Origin: DASQPR01 sp963836775
GTDB taxonomy: Bacteria > Actinomycetota > Actinomycetes > Mycobacteriales > Micromonosporaceae
Reading direction: 5' to 3'
Length of the DNA: 64,000 bases
NCBI GenBank assembly: GCA_963836775.1
Contig: CAWIKR010000002.1
Coordinates: 124,001-188,000 of the forward strand
Shown here: in pieces, positions 1 to 8,483 of the stretch
How the letters are laid out: every line of letters starts with the position of its first letter
Numbering within the stretch: position 1 is the first letter of the stretch
The notes under the pieces: model-generated
Seen by the model: the letters and a program-made list of their open reading frames with translations, nothing else
Database searches by the model: none
What the model was told of the DNA's origin: nothing
Translations under genes and position numbers: made by a program

Positions 1-653
1 TCGCACAGTTCAAGCAGCGCCTCGCGCTCTACTTCGCGGCCGGTTGCCCGTCGATTCCGCGAGACAGTGACGAGGGCCAGCGCCTGATGCTCGCCAACGC
101 GGCTGCGATGAACTATGGATTTGCCTTCCGAGTCGCGACCTACGCCGCCCTCAAGAAGATCGCCGCGGATGTGTTCGGCGGCTCGGGCGGACGTTTGGTG
201 GTGGACTCACCGCATAACTCCATCTACGAAGAGCCGGTGGCGGGCGCCACGAATGGTGAGACCGCTGTCGTGCACCGGCACAACTCATGCCGGGCATACC
301 CAGCGGAAATGTGCGCACCGGGTTCAGTCTTCGGCCAGACTGGCCAGGCGGTGTTGTTGCCCGGCACGTCCCGCACCTCGTCGTACCTGGCCGTCGCCGG
401 CCCCAAGGCGAGCGACAGCCTCTATTCCGCGTGCCACGGAGCGGGGACTCTCGTTTCCGACTTCTACGAGCGTGGCTTGTCCCGGGTCCACCCGGAGGGG
501 CACGCGACGCTTCGGTTCCGGTACGACGACGCGGCACCGCAGCGCTACGAACACCTTGACGACAACGGAGTAAACGCCGCTGTCGGCGTGCTGGCAGACA
601 ACGGGCTGGTCCGCCCGGTGGCCCGCCTCAGGCCATTCGCAGTGCTCAATTAG
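1..653 (+). CDS. RtcB-like RNA ligase, C-terminal part (5' end outside window)
   Basis: The reading frame is open from base 3, so the gene begins upstream; about 216 residues are visible. RtcB proteins join RNA 2',3'-cyclic phosphate or 3'-phosphate ends to 5'-OH ends through a guanylylated histidine. The visible part has the family's C-terminal landmarks in order: a metal-binding HN pair followed by EE, an HRHNS block where canonical RtcB has HRKGA, the PGTSRTSSYL loop, SACHGAG (the histidine that carries GMP) and a closing VARLRPFAVLN. The HRHNS variation suggests a divergent paralogue rather than housekeeping RtcB. It ends 31 nt before the exopolysaccharide operon on the same strand; a functional link is not evident. 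Confidence 0.75.
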   Translation, partial: AQFKQRLALYFAAGCPSIPRDSDEGQRLMLANAAAMNYGFAFRVATYAALKKIAADVFGGSGGRLVVDSPHNSIYEEPVAGATNGETAVVHRHNSCRAYPAEMCAPGSVFGQTGQAVLLPGTSRTSSYLAVAGPKASDSLYSACHGAGTLVSDFYERGLSRVHPEGHATLRFRYDDAAPQRYEHLDDNGVNAAVGVLADNGLVRPVARLRPFAVLN

Positions 654-684
654 GCCGCAGCGGAGACATAGGAGCGTGCAAACG

Positions 685-1101
685 ATGTCCACCGAGAGTC
701 CGCAGGAGCGGTGGCGCTTGGTGGTCCCACACGACGCGATGGTCGTCATGATGACGGACGACAATCCCAAACGTGTGGCGACCCGAATCAACGCGCTACC
801 ACCCACGTCGCGCGTGGCGCTGGTCGGCGGCCGCCGCCATGCGATCCGCGTGGCGCGCCGCAGCCGGCTCAAGGTGGAGCGAGAGTACGTGGTCATACCA
901 TCTCTGCAGCGACCCGTCGCCATCGCTCAAAAGGCGCCTGAATCGCTGCGTTGGTTCGCGAGATCAATCCTGACCGTGCCACCTGGGCGGTCGCGATTCC
1001 ACGGCATTGTCTGGGGCGTCATCAAGGTCATCCGGTGGCGCCCCGGGCTGCTGGCTCGTGCCCCAGTTGGCGATCGCATCCTGATTGGAGTGCGGCAATG
1101 A
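685..1101 (+). CDS. Conserved hypothetical protein, first gene of the exopolysaccharide operon
   Basis: A protein of 138 residues that I do not recognise. ATG at 685 is preferred over GTG at 676 because a GGAG at 671-674 is well spaced for 685 but nearly touches 676. It has an N-terminal acidic/hydrophobic part, then an Arg-rich stretch (GGRRHAIRVARRSRLKVERE) and a C-terminal hydrophobic segment (FHGIVWGVIKVI). No signal peptide or catalytic motif is evident. Its stop overlaps the next gene's start (ATGA at 1098-1101), so it is translationally coupled to the phosphotransferase. Its position suggests a role in polysaccharide or glycoconjugate assembly; this is inference from context only. Confidence 0.6.
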   Translation: MSTESPQERWRLVVPHDAMVVMMTDDNPKRVATRINALPPTSRVALVGGRRHAIRVARRSRLKVEREYVVIPSLQRPVAIAQKAPESLRWFARSILTVPPGRSRFHGIVWGVIKVIRWRPGLLARAPVGDRILIGVRQ

Positions 1102-2279
1102 GTGCCGACACCACGGAAATCCGCAGGATTCTGTCTGCCGAGCATGCTCCACTGCGCGATGTGCTCGATCGTCCCGGCACGCGACTGGTCGTCCTGGGCG
1201 GGTCTATCGACCCGAACGCAAAGGTGACGATTGTCCTCTTGGACGAGTACGGCCCGGCTTTCGTCATCAAGGTGCCGACGACGAAAGCAGCCGAAGGCGT
1301 GGTCCGCAACGAGGCGTACGCGCTGGAGGCACTGGCGGAATTGCCGCTCGGACCAATGGCGGTGTCGATCCCGCGAGTGGCGGGATTTATGCGCCACGAA
1401 GGTCGCGACGCGCTGGTCGCCACGGCCGTTCCCGGCACCCCCATGACGGTCGACTATCACGGCTGGCATCACACCGCACGGCGCCGGCACGTGCGGGCGG
1501 ATTTCGCGATGGCCGGCAACTGGCTCGCGGATCTCCAAAACCGGACCGCCGGGCCGTCGATGCAGATTTCTCTGATCAGCGAGGCGCTCGACCGCATCTC
1601 GGACCGATTCGCCGGGTACAAGGAGTTGCCGTATGTCACCCGCGCTCTGTCCGGTGCGGCCGCCCGCTTGCAGGAACATCGTGCCCCGCGAACCGTCGTT
1701 CACGGCGACTTCTGGCTCGGCAACATCATGCACACGAACCGGGTCGTGACCGGTGTCGTCGACTGGGAATCATGCGTGATGATGGGCGAGCCGCTGCGTG
1801 ATGTGGCACGGTTCGCCACAAGCTATGGCCTCTATCTGGATCGCCACACGGCACCGGGTAAGCGCATCAAAGGGCACGGCGGCCTCCACGCGGGGCCATT
1901 CGGAGTCGGCATCTTCCGGATGTACGAAGAGCGGACGTGGCTCTCGGCAATCGTGCAGAACTACGTAGCGCTCGCGCTTGGGCGTCTGGGATTGCCCGCC
2001 CGCCTCTGGCGCGATGTGCTGACCGGCGGGATCGCCGATGTCGCGGCGACGGCGGACCATCCCGAGTTCGCCGAGGCGCACCTGCGCCTGTTGGCTCGGA
2101 GAACTCCACCGCCGGCGGTCGTCGGCACGGTTCCGATGCCTCGATCGGCACACTTCAGCGCAGATGACGCCGAGTCGGACGACACCGATCAGGACTCCAT
2201 GGAGCGGATCGAATCCCAAGACACGAGGCACGATGACGGCACCGACGGCCTCGCGGCGTCCGGCGGAGTCGCGGCGTGA
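1098..2279 (+). CDS. Phosphotransferase of the aminoglycoside/choline kinase (APH) superfamily
   Basis: A 393-residue soluble kinase-like protein. The APH catalytic loop is clear (HGDFWLGNIM, HxDxxxxN) and is followed about 12 residues later by the metal-binding segment VVDWES. The frame is open further upstream to 951, but ATG 1098 overlaps the preceding stop and begins a sensible sequence, so the upstream part is read as a shadow. APH-fold enzymes in capsule or exopolysaccharide clusters often phosphorylate sugars, alcohols or lipid-linked intermediates; the substrate cannot be inferred here. The C-terminal ~60 residues are acidic and look unstructured. It overlaps the next gene through GTGA at 2276. 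Confidence 0.75.
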   Translation: MSADTTEIRRILSAEHAPLRDVLDRPGTRLVVLGGSIDPNAKVTIVLLDEYGPAFVIKVPTTKAAEGVVRNEAYALEALAELPLGPMAVSIPRVAGFMRHEGRDALVATAVPGTPMTVDYHGWHHTARRRHVRADFAMAGNWLADLQNRTAGPSMQISLISEALDRISDRFAGYKELPYVTRALSGAAARLQEHRAPRTVVHGDFWLGNIMHTNRVVTGVVDWESCVMMGEPLRDVARFATSYGLYLDRHTAPGKRIKGHGGLHAGPFGVGIFRMYEERTWLSAIVQNYVALALGRLGLPARLWRDVLTGGIADVAATADHPEFAEAHLRLLARRTPPPAVVGTVPMPRSAHFSADDAESDDTDQDSMERIESQDTRHDDGTDGLAASGGVAA

Positions 2280-3607
2280 CAGCCATGTCAAGCGACCTGG
2301 TGATCAGCCCGCGGCGCAGCGAGGATGTTGACCTCGCACCGCTCGCCGTACGGCGCCTTGCACGGTGGCGGGTCACTGTGGTCGCGCTCGGCGTTGCGAT
2401 GTCGTCGCTGCCGTTACTCCGCCCAAGCGGTCCCGGCAACACTGGCCTCGTCGACCTGGCGCTGCTGGCCGCGATGTTGACCACAGTGCACTTGGCCTCA
2501 GCTCAGAAGCTGCGCCTCCGGTTCCCGTACGCCGTTCCCGCTGCGCTGACGGTGGTGGCCGGGGGTACCGCCGTCCTGATGGCCCAAACCGGTTCGACCG
2601 CTGTCACCCGGAGCGCATTGGCACTGCTCCAGGATCTGTTCGTTTTTGGCTGGGCGGCCTCGATCGCGACTGTTGGTCAGGATCGCCGGGTGTTGCGCGT
2701 CATGTTCCACGCATTCGCGTTCAGCGCGTTGGCGTGGGCGATCGTTCTCATCGTCGGAGAACTTCTGGGCATCAGCTGGATCACCGGCATCACGGCCCGT
2801 GACGGCGTCCGGGCCTCACTCACCTTCGGCGATCCGAACTTGGCCGCGGACTACTTCATCTGCGGGTTGTTCGTGCTCCGAGCGTGTCAGGTGCCACGCC
2901 GTCGGGGACTGCGGTTCCTCTGCTGCACGCTGATCGTCACGGCCATCGTTTTGACATTGTCGAACGGTGGAATACTCGCGCTTACCGTCGCCACGGTGCT
3001 CGGTGGCCTGTTCGCGCTGGCACGGCGGCGCGGATTGGTGGCGGCCATGACGGTCGGACTCGCGATTGTCCTCGTCGCCGGCGTCGCGATCAAGACCGTG
3101 AATATCCGTGGGTGGGTCAGCAGTGTCGAGCAGTCCGACACGCTGATTCGCGACTCGCTCGGTCGGGAGGCCGAAAGCAGCGGCAGCCGTAGCGCGTTGG
3201 CAAGCGAGAGCATCCACCTCTGGATGCACAGCACCAGCATGTTCGGCTACGGCCCGGCGAACACCGAAGCCCAACTGCGCCGCACCGGCGCCGCGTACGT
3301 CAAGGAAGCGCACGACGACTACATGGCCACGCTGCTGGAACGCGGCATCGTCGGCGGACTGGCACTGGTAATTCTGATGGCGCTGGTAGCCGTCCGGGCC
3401 CGCCGAATCGCGGGTCCGGGCGGACTGAGCCCCGAGCTCAGGGACATCGTGCCCAGGCCGGAGCTGCTTGGCGCGGCATGCATCGCTCTCGCGATGTCGG
3501 CAATGTTCTACGAAGTCCTTCACTTCCGGCACGTGTGGGCCGTCCTAGGCCTAGTCGCCGCCCTGGCCCAGACGAGGAGCACCGCGAATGACAGCCACGG
3601 TCTCTGA
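2276..3607 (+). CDS. O-antigen ligase / Wzy-type polymerase-like membrane protein
   Basis: A 443-residue polytopic membrane protein with about ten hydrophobic segments and a large hydrophilic loop around residues 285-350. That loop ends in the family hallmark HDDYMATLLERGIVGG, where an Asp/His-containing motif precedes a terminal TM pair, as in the O-antigen ligase/polymerase (Wzy_C) superfamily. Such proteins polymerise or transfer undecaprenyl-linked glycans on the outer face of the membrane. The start is GTG 2276 (overlapping the previous stop) or ATG 2285. It overlaps the flippase gene by 20 nt. With the downstream flippase and sugar transferase it forms a Wzx/Wzy-like exopolysaccharide module. 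Confidence 0.75.
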   Translation: MTAMSSDLVISPRRSEDVDLAPLAVRRLARWRVTVVALGVAMSSLPLLRPSGPGNTGLVDLALLAAMLTTVHLASAQKLRLRFPYAVPAALTVVAGGTAVLMAQTGSTAVTRSALALLQDLFVFGWAASIATVGQDRRVLRVMFHAFAFSALAWAIVLIVGELLGISWITGITARDGVRASLTFGDPNLAADYFICGLFVLRACQVPRRRGLRFLCCTLIVTAIVLTLSNGGILALTVATVLGGLFALARRRGLVAAMTVGLAIVLVAGVAIKTVNIRGWVSSVEQSDTLIRDSLGREAESSGSRSALASESIHLWMHSTSMFGYGPANTEAQLRRTGAAYVKEAHDDYMATLLERGIVGGLALVILMALVAVRARRIAGPGGLSPELRDIVPRPELLGAACIALAMSAMFYEVLHFRHVWAVLGLVAALAQTRSTANDSHGL

Positions 3608-4847
3608 TGCCCCCCGGGTGACCCGGGTCCGTACACTATTCGCCGGCAACGTGGCCGCGCGCGTGGCCGCTCTGATCGCACTAGCGGTGGCTACCGTCAT
3701 GGTCGCGCGGTCCGGCGGGCCGACCCTCGTCGGCGCGTTCACTCTCATGCGAGTCCTACCCGGTCTTGCGGGTGTGCTCGCGGCGCTCGGGCTTCCGGGC
3801 GCCACTCCGTATTTCCTGGCGTCCCGCAACGACGATCCCCGCCTGCGGCCGACGCTCGTCGTCCTCGCGCTGCTTGGCGCATGCGCCGCGACTCTTGGCT
3901 GGCTGGTCCTCACGCCGGTCCTGCATCGCTACTTCTTCGCGGACTGGGGAGTCGGCCTCGTCCTCGCCGGGGCGTTGGCGGTGTTCACGCAGCTCCCGGT
4001 GGCAGTCGGAAAGTCGATGCTGCAGGGCGAGCAGGACTTGCAGGGCGCAAACCTCGCCATCATCGCCGAGGAAGCCGTCTACCTCCCGGTCTATGGCGCG
4101 TTCCTGCTGTTCAGCTCAGGAGCCATGACAATGCTTTACGCGTTGATCATCGCCGACGTTCTGGTCGCCGCCGGAATATTTGTTCGGCTGTGGCAACGTG
4201 GGTTCTTCGCCGGTTGGGCGCGGCCCGACCTCGCGCTCGGCAAAGAGATAGCCGGCTACGGCGCCCGTGGCCAACTCGGCGGCCTGCTGTCTCTCGTCAA
4301 TCTCCGTCTCGATGTCGGGATCCTCGGTGCTATCGCGGGCCCCGCCGTCCTCGGCGTGTACGCAATCGCCAGCAAGTACGCCGAGCTGCTTCGACTCCCC
4401 GGGCTGGCGGTCAACTACGTGCTCTACCCGATATTCTCCGCACGCAACGGCGGCGACGCGCGTGCGCGGACGACCGCCCTGATTGTTCCGTCGTTGTTCG
4501 CGCCGCTGCTGGTGGCAGTCCCGCTAGCCGTGCTGGCCGCTCCGGTGCTCCCGCTCATCTACGGGAAGGACTTCCACGGGGCCATCGTCCCAGCGATGAT
4601 CCTGCTGGTCGGACTGCTCGGTGACGTCCTTGCCAACCTCATCAGCGCGTACCTCTTCGGCATCGGTAGGCCGGGCTGGAACTCATTGGCGATCGGCGCG
4701 GGCGTCATCATGACGGTTGTCGGGGACATACTGCTGATTCCGCGATACGGCGCCTCAGGCGCAGCGTTCGCGTCCTGCTTCGCCTACCTGGCGTCCGACC
4801 TGGCATTGCTGTTCTTCTTCCGCCGAGCGCGCCGCGTGGCCCAATGA
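3588..4847 (+). CDS. Polysaccharide flippase (Wzx-like, MATE/MVF superfamily)
   Basis: A 419-residue integral membrane protein with 10-12 predicted hydrophobic helices and very few charged residues between them, typical in length and composition of Wzx/MurJ-like oligosaccharide translocases. It would flip undecaprenyl-pyrophosphate-linked repeat units across the cytoplasmic membrane. The start ATG at 3588 lies inside the end of the Wzy-like gene, and the stop overlaps the next start (ATGA at 4844-4847), so the genes are coupled. No residue pattern separates Wzx from related exporters, so the cargo is inferred only from the cluster. Confidence 0.8.
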   Translation: MTATVSDAPRVTRVRTLFAGNVAARVAALIALAVATVMVARSGGPTLVGAFTLMRVLPGLAGVLAALGLPGATPYFLASRNDDPRLRPTLVVLALLGACAATLGWLVLTPVLHRYFFADWGVGLVLAGALAVFTQLPVAVGKSMLQGEQDLQGANLAIIAEEAVYLPVYGAFLLFSSGAMTMLYALIIADVLVAAGIFVRLWQRGFFAGWARPDLALGKEIAGYGARGQLGGLLSLVNLRLDVGILGAIAGPAVLGVYAIASKYAELLRLPGLAVNYVLYPIFSARNGGDARARTTALIVPSLFAPLLVAVPLAVLAAPVLPLIYGKDFHGAIVPAMILLVGLLGDVLANLISAYLFGIGRPGWNSLAIGAGVIMTVVGDILLIPRYGASGAAFASCFAYLASDLALLFFFRRARRVAQ

Positions 4848-5899
4848 AGTGGCGCCGTCTGATTCCGATGCTGCTCGTCGCGGTTGCGGCCGCGACCGGC
4901 GCGGCCGCGGTCATCGAAGGCACCACCTCGAACTCCGACGGTCCGACGAGTCCACGGTCCACGGTGTCGGCCGCTCCATCGGTGCGGCTCGGCCCGGTCA
5001 ATGTGGCGCCCTATGTCGCGGCGATTCGCGCGGCCGACGCTGCCGGGCTGCGAGTCTGGCTCGAAGCCGACCTCGTGCGGCGATGGCTCGCTGGTCCGGC
5101 CGCGTTCCAGCAGGCCATCGCCGCACTGACGACGGAAGCGCGCGAACGCGGTGTCGTTGGAATCAAAATCGCCGACGAACTCGGCTACAACGACGGGTTG
5201 ACCAGCGCCGCAAAGGTGGAGTCGTTCCTCGATGCGAGCGCGGCAGCGATTCGCCGAGCAGCACCCGGCAAGCTGATCCTCATCGACATGGTGATTCCGG
5301 CTCTGGGCTGCCTGCCCGATGCCGGCACGGCGCCCGCTCAGGCCGAGGGGTGCCGCAACCGCGCCGACTCCCGATACAAACAGCTGAGCTTGGATCAAGT
5401 CGGTCGATATCTTGATCGCCATGACATCGATGTCCTGGACCTTTCATCGGCCCTACTGGACCAGACCAACTACGCAACCTGGGGAGTATCGATCGACCAG
5501 GCGCAAACCGCAGCGTGGGATGAAGTCGCCCGACGCGGATGGGCGACCAAGGTCACTCTTCAGAGCCGCAAGGCACTCGCTCACCCGGGTGACGACACGA
5601 CCGATTCCGCATCCGCCGACGCCGAACTTCATACCTTTGTCGACGTACCGACGGCCGCGGGCGCCGTTGCCACGGACATCTGGACGTGGCGGCAGTTCTA
5701 CCAAGGCCAGACCTACCGGATCCTCAATCCGGGCTTGACGCCAACGCCGCTCTGGGACGGGCTGGTTTCCCGGCACAAGAACGGAGTGCGGCTCTTCACG
5801 CATCTGTCGCCAAGCTCGGTCGAGGTAAGCCTCGCCGCCGACCTGGCCAAGCTGGCGGACGCATTTACCGATGTCTTCATAGCTTCAGGCACGGGGTGA
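4844..5899 (+). CDS. Secreted or membrane-anchored hypothetical protein of the exopolysaccharide cluster
   Basis: 351 residues. It starts with MKWRRLIPMLLVAVAAATGAA, a signal peptide or signal anchor, followed by a Ser/Thr/Pro-rich linker to about residue 45. The remaining ~300 residues alternate short strands and helices (for example VVGIKIADELGYNDG, LILIDMVIPALG, ITRILNPGLT-like segments), which resembles a TIM-barrel fold of the kind found in glycoside hydrolases. I could not assign a family. It sits between the flippase and the initiating glycosyltransferase with overlaps on both sides, so a role in processing or modifying the exported polysaccharide is plausible but unproven. Confidence 0.6.
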   Translation: MKWRRLIPMLLVAVAAATGAAAVIEGTTSNSDGPTSPRSTVSAAPSVRLGPVNVAPYVAAIRAADAAGLRVWLEADLVRRWLAGPAAFQQAIAALTTEARERGVVGIKIADELGYNDGLTSAAKVESFLDASAAAIRRAAPGKLILIDMVIPALGCLPDAGTAPAQAEGCRNRADSRYKQLSLDQVGRYLDRHDIDVLDLSSALLDQTNYATWGVSIDQAQTAAWDEVARRGWATKVTLQSRKALAHPGDDTTDSASADAELHTFVDVPTAAGAVATDIWTWRQFYQGQTYRILNPGLTPTPLWDGLVSRHKNGVRLFTHLSPSSVEVSLAADLAKLADAFTDVFIASGTG

Positions 5900-6639
5900 C
5901 TACCTTGACGACGACCGCCTACTCAACCGGCGACTTCGCTACTCGTAAGCACGACACGGCTTCAGTAGCAGCCACTCGCGAGATCGTGCGTGTCGAGCCC
6001 AATGACGGTCTGCGGCCGTGGCGCGGCCTGAGCCCCGGCCGGGCACGACGCGCAATGGACGTCGCTGTAAGCCTCGCCGTGCTCACTCTGGCGGGACTCC
6101 CACTTCTCCTGCTCATGGGACTCATACGGCTGGAAAGCCGGGGTCCGGCCATTTTCAAGCAGATCCGCGTCGGTCAGGGCGAGCGCGTCTTCACCCTTCT
6201 CAAGCTGCGTTCGATGCGCGCCGACCTGCGGGGGTCCGACTTGACGTCGTCCGGTGACGCACGAATCACCCGAGTGGGCCGACTCATCCGGGCAACCTCA
6301 GTTGACGAGCTGCCTCAACTAATCAATGTGCTCAAGGGATCGATGACACTGGTCGGACCGCGGCCCGAGACCCCGTACCTGGCCGCCCAGTACCCGGCCC
6401 AATGTCGGTGGGTCTTCTCATTCCGTCCGGGCTTGACCGGGCCGGCGCAGGTCCGAATGCGCGACACCGACGTCCTGAATGGCGCATCGGATCAGGTCGA
6501 GGCGTACTTGCGGCTGGTGGTGCCGGTGCGGGCGCGGATCGAGGCAAAGTACCTGTCGTGCCCGTCCATTCCGGCCACGGTCGCCGTCTTGGTCGACACT
6601 TTCCGGCACATCTCCGGACTGGAAGTGCACCGCCGGTAG
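5896..6639 (+). CDS. Initiating sugar transferase (polyprenyl phosphate phosphoglycosyl transferase, WcaJ/RfbP type)
   Basis: A 247-residue monotopic phosphoglycosyl transferase. It has a hydrophobic membrane segment around residues 55-75 and then the bacterial sugar transferase domain: FKQIRVGQG, FTLLKLRSMR, the DELPQLINVLKGSMTLVGPRPE block (the catalytic DE pair) and FRPGLTGPAQV. It transfers a sugar-1-phosphate from a UDP-sugar to undecaprenyl phosphate, the first committed step of repeat-unit synthesis. GTG 5896 overlaps the preceding stop (GTGA); the frame is open to 5686, but that extension is antisense-like filler. It is the last gene of the operon, with a terminator 34 nt downstream. 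Confidence 0.85.
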   Translation: MTTLTTTAYSTGDFATRKHDTASVAATREIVRVEPNDGLRPWRGLSPGRARRAMDVAVSLAVLTLAGLPLLLLMGLIRLESRGPAIFKQIRVGQGERVFTLLKLRSMRADLRGSDLTSSGDARITRVGRLIRATSVDELPQLINVLKGSMTLVGPRPETPYLAAQYPAQCRWVFSFRPGLTGPAQVRMRDTDVLNGASDQVEAYLRLVVPVRARIEAKYLSCPSIPATVAVLVDTFRHISGLEVHRR

Positions 6640-6672
6640 CGGCCGGCGGATCGCAAAAACTTGTCCCTCCCC

Positions 6673-6718
6673 ACCCACCTAGCGGTCCGGATGAACTCCT
6701 CCGGGCCGCTAGGTGGGT
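6673..6718. terminator. Strong hairpin terminator between convergent genes
   Basis: An 18-bp stem with one G:T pair (6673-6690 with 6701-6718) and a 10-nt loop, flanked by TTT on the right. It lies between the stop of the sugar transferase and the stop of the convergent Rieske/MBL gene, so it probably ends transcription from both sides. Confidence 0.85.
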
Positions 6719-6728
6719 TTCTGGGGTG

Positions 6729-8285
6729 TCATCCGACTTGCTTGCTCAGCAGCGAGTCGCATCGCGCATTGAGGCACGCGCCGGTCGGCAGGTCGAATTC
6801 GAAGTTGTGAGCCAGGCACCGCAGCACGTTGCCGGTGACAATCGATCCGACTGACAGATCCTCGCCGGCGTGTGGGCAGTAACGACCTATCTCGTACGAC
6901 TCGCTGCCTGCTACAACGGTGATCCGCTCGTCATCGCTGCGGCCCGTCTCATACTCTTCGATCGCCTTGAGCGCAGGTTCGTTGGCGTGCTTGAGCAGGC
7001 CGATCAGGTAGTCGTTGTACTTGTCCGGATTGCGCCGCGCCGTCAACCGCAACGACAAGAGCAGATCCTCCCAGCCGATCTCGCCGCGAAGCACGGCGTC
7101 CAGCCAGCGACCGTCGACCGTGAACGTGTATTCCGGCTCCGGGGTCGTGCCATCAAGATCGACCGTGAGACCGGAGTCGTCCATCCGTAGGTCCCAGATG
7201 CCTCCGTGGGAGCCTCCGACCTCGAAACGCACGGTCATGCCGATGCGGGTCAGGAAGTACGGCGAAAGCGTGCCCAGGTTGGAGAAGTGCTGACGGAACC
7301 GGTCGGCCAGGCCAGGACCGGGATTGCCGACACCCGCGTGAACCGACTTGATCGCGTCCTCTCGATCATCGGCGTACCGCTGCAGGTAGTCCTCGATGCC
7401 GTCGGTATAGCTGAAGGCCGCGGAGATCGGGTCCTGGGTCACCTCGCCGGTGTCCAGGTCGATTCGATCGCCCGGCCGGAACGCCGACCAGCGCTGCAAT
7501 GGCAGGTGATCGGCGAGCCAGGCCTCGGCCTGTTCGGCGTCCGGGAAGATCCCCGGCGCTCTCAGCGACTCGTTGAATCCGCGCAGCTCTTGGTCGAGGA
7601 AGCAAGGTGGGCCGGCGAACGGTACGGCGAGTTCCGGCTCCGTCGAGCGCACCAGGCGCATAACGGACCGGAATTTACCGATCCGCTTGTCGGACTCGAT
7701 CTGTGCCCGCACCTCGGGAGGGTAGTTGTAGCAAATCGGATGCCATGACGCGCCGGATGTCTGGACTGTCATGACGTCCAGACGACCACCGGCCAGGTGT
7801 TTGGCCCGTCTTGCCTGCGCGGCGGTCAGTCTGGCGTCATTGCAATCCAGGACCGAGCAACCATCGGCCACAATCAGGAACGCTGCGTCGTGGCACATCG
7901 GCGAATGCTCGGGAATTGGAGTGATCCACGAGCCCGAGTTGTCCAGAGGAAACGCCTCCCAAGGCGTGAGTTCGATGATTCGCTGCACGCCACCGGCCCT
8001 CAAACGGTGGAGGAAGACTTTGGAGGGATAGCTGGGAATGAGTACCCGCGTACGCTCCGGCAACCTCCGCAAGACCGACAAATCCATGTGGTCAAGGTGC
8101 TCGTGCGACACCGCCACCCAATCGACATCAATGGTGTCAGGCGTGTCGAGATGGTCGTTGCGCGGAAATTGGTGCCACGACCCAAGAAATGCACCGGTCT
8201 TCGCAAACCACGGGTCGACGGCGAGACGGAAAGCCCGAGCGTCGATTGCGAGGCCTGCGTGGCCGAGGAATTTGAGCGAAGACAT
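6729..8285 (-). CDS. namH: UDP-N-acetylmuramate hydroxylase-like protein (MBL fold + sterol-carrier-like middle + Rieske domain)
   Basis: 518 residues, close to mycobacterial NamH (Rv3818, about 516). The N-terminal metallo-beta-lactamase fold has HEHLDH at 61-66. The middle part (about 340-450) resembles an SCP2-like domain. The C-terminal Rieske [2Fe-2S] site has Cys470-x-His472 and Cys490-x2-His493. NamH uses O2 and electrons to turn UDP-N-acetylmuramic acid into UDP-N-glycolylmuramic acid, which makes peptidoglycan more lysozyme resistant. CMP-Neu5Ac hydroxylases share this architecture, so a different N-acetyl sugar (perhaps one in the neighbouring exopolysaccharide) is possible. It is divergent from the sensor kinase gene and convergent with the polysaccharide operon. 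Confidence 0.7.
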   Translation of the reverse strand: MSSLKFLGHAGLAIDARAFRLAVDPWFAKTGAFLGSWHQFPRNDHLDTPDTIDVDWVAVSHEHLDHMDLSVLRRLPERTRVLIPSYPSKVFLHRLRAGGVQRIIELTPWEAFPLDNSGSWITPIPEHSPMCHDAAFLIVADGCSVLDCNDARLTAAQARRAKHLAGGRLDVMTVQTSGASWHPICYNYPPEVRAQIESDKRIGKFRSVMRLVRSTEPELAVPFAGPPCFLDQELRGFNESLRAPGIFPDAEQAEAWLADHLPLQRWSAFRPGDRIDLDTGEVTQDPISAAFSYTDGIEDYLQRYADDREDAIKSVHAGVGNPGPGLADRFRQHFSNLGTLSPYFLTRIGMTVRFEVGGSHGGIWDLRMDDSGLTVDLDGTTPEPEYTFTVDGRWLDAVLRGEIGWEDLLLSLRLTARRNPDKYNDYLIGLLKHANEPALKAIEEYETGRSDDERITVVAGSESYEIGRYCPHAGEDLSVGSIVTGNVLRCLAHNFEFDLPTGACLNARCDSLLSKQVG

Positions 8286-8483
8286 GTGGCCACTATGCCG
8301 TTCCCGTGCGGCTCAAACATCCAACATCGGGTTAGTTAACTCGTCAGTTGGGGTAGAACGACCCGTCAGATGCGATGGCACAATCCGAAGCCTATTCGTA
8401 TTTGTCCGAAATGCACCAAATGCGTGTCCCCCTTCTGACACATCGTTCGCAATTAATAACGCCCATGAAGACGGGGTGTAATA
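8286..8483. other. Divergent promoter region between the NamH-like gene and the two-component pair
   Basis: About 200 nt, more AT-rich than its surroundings (for example GTTAGTTAACTCG near 8330 and an AATTAATAAC stretch near 8450). It must hold promoters for both divergent units. No recognisable operator was seen. Confidence 0.45.
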
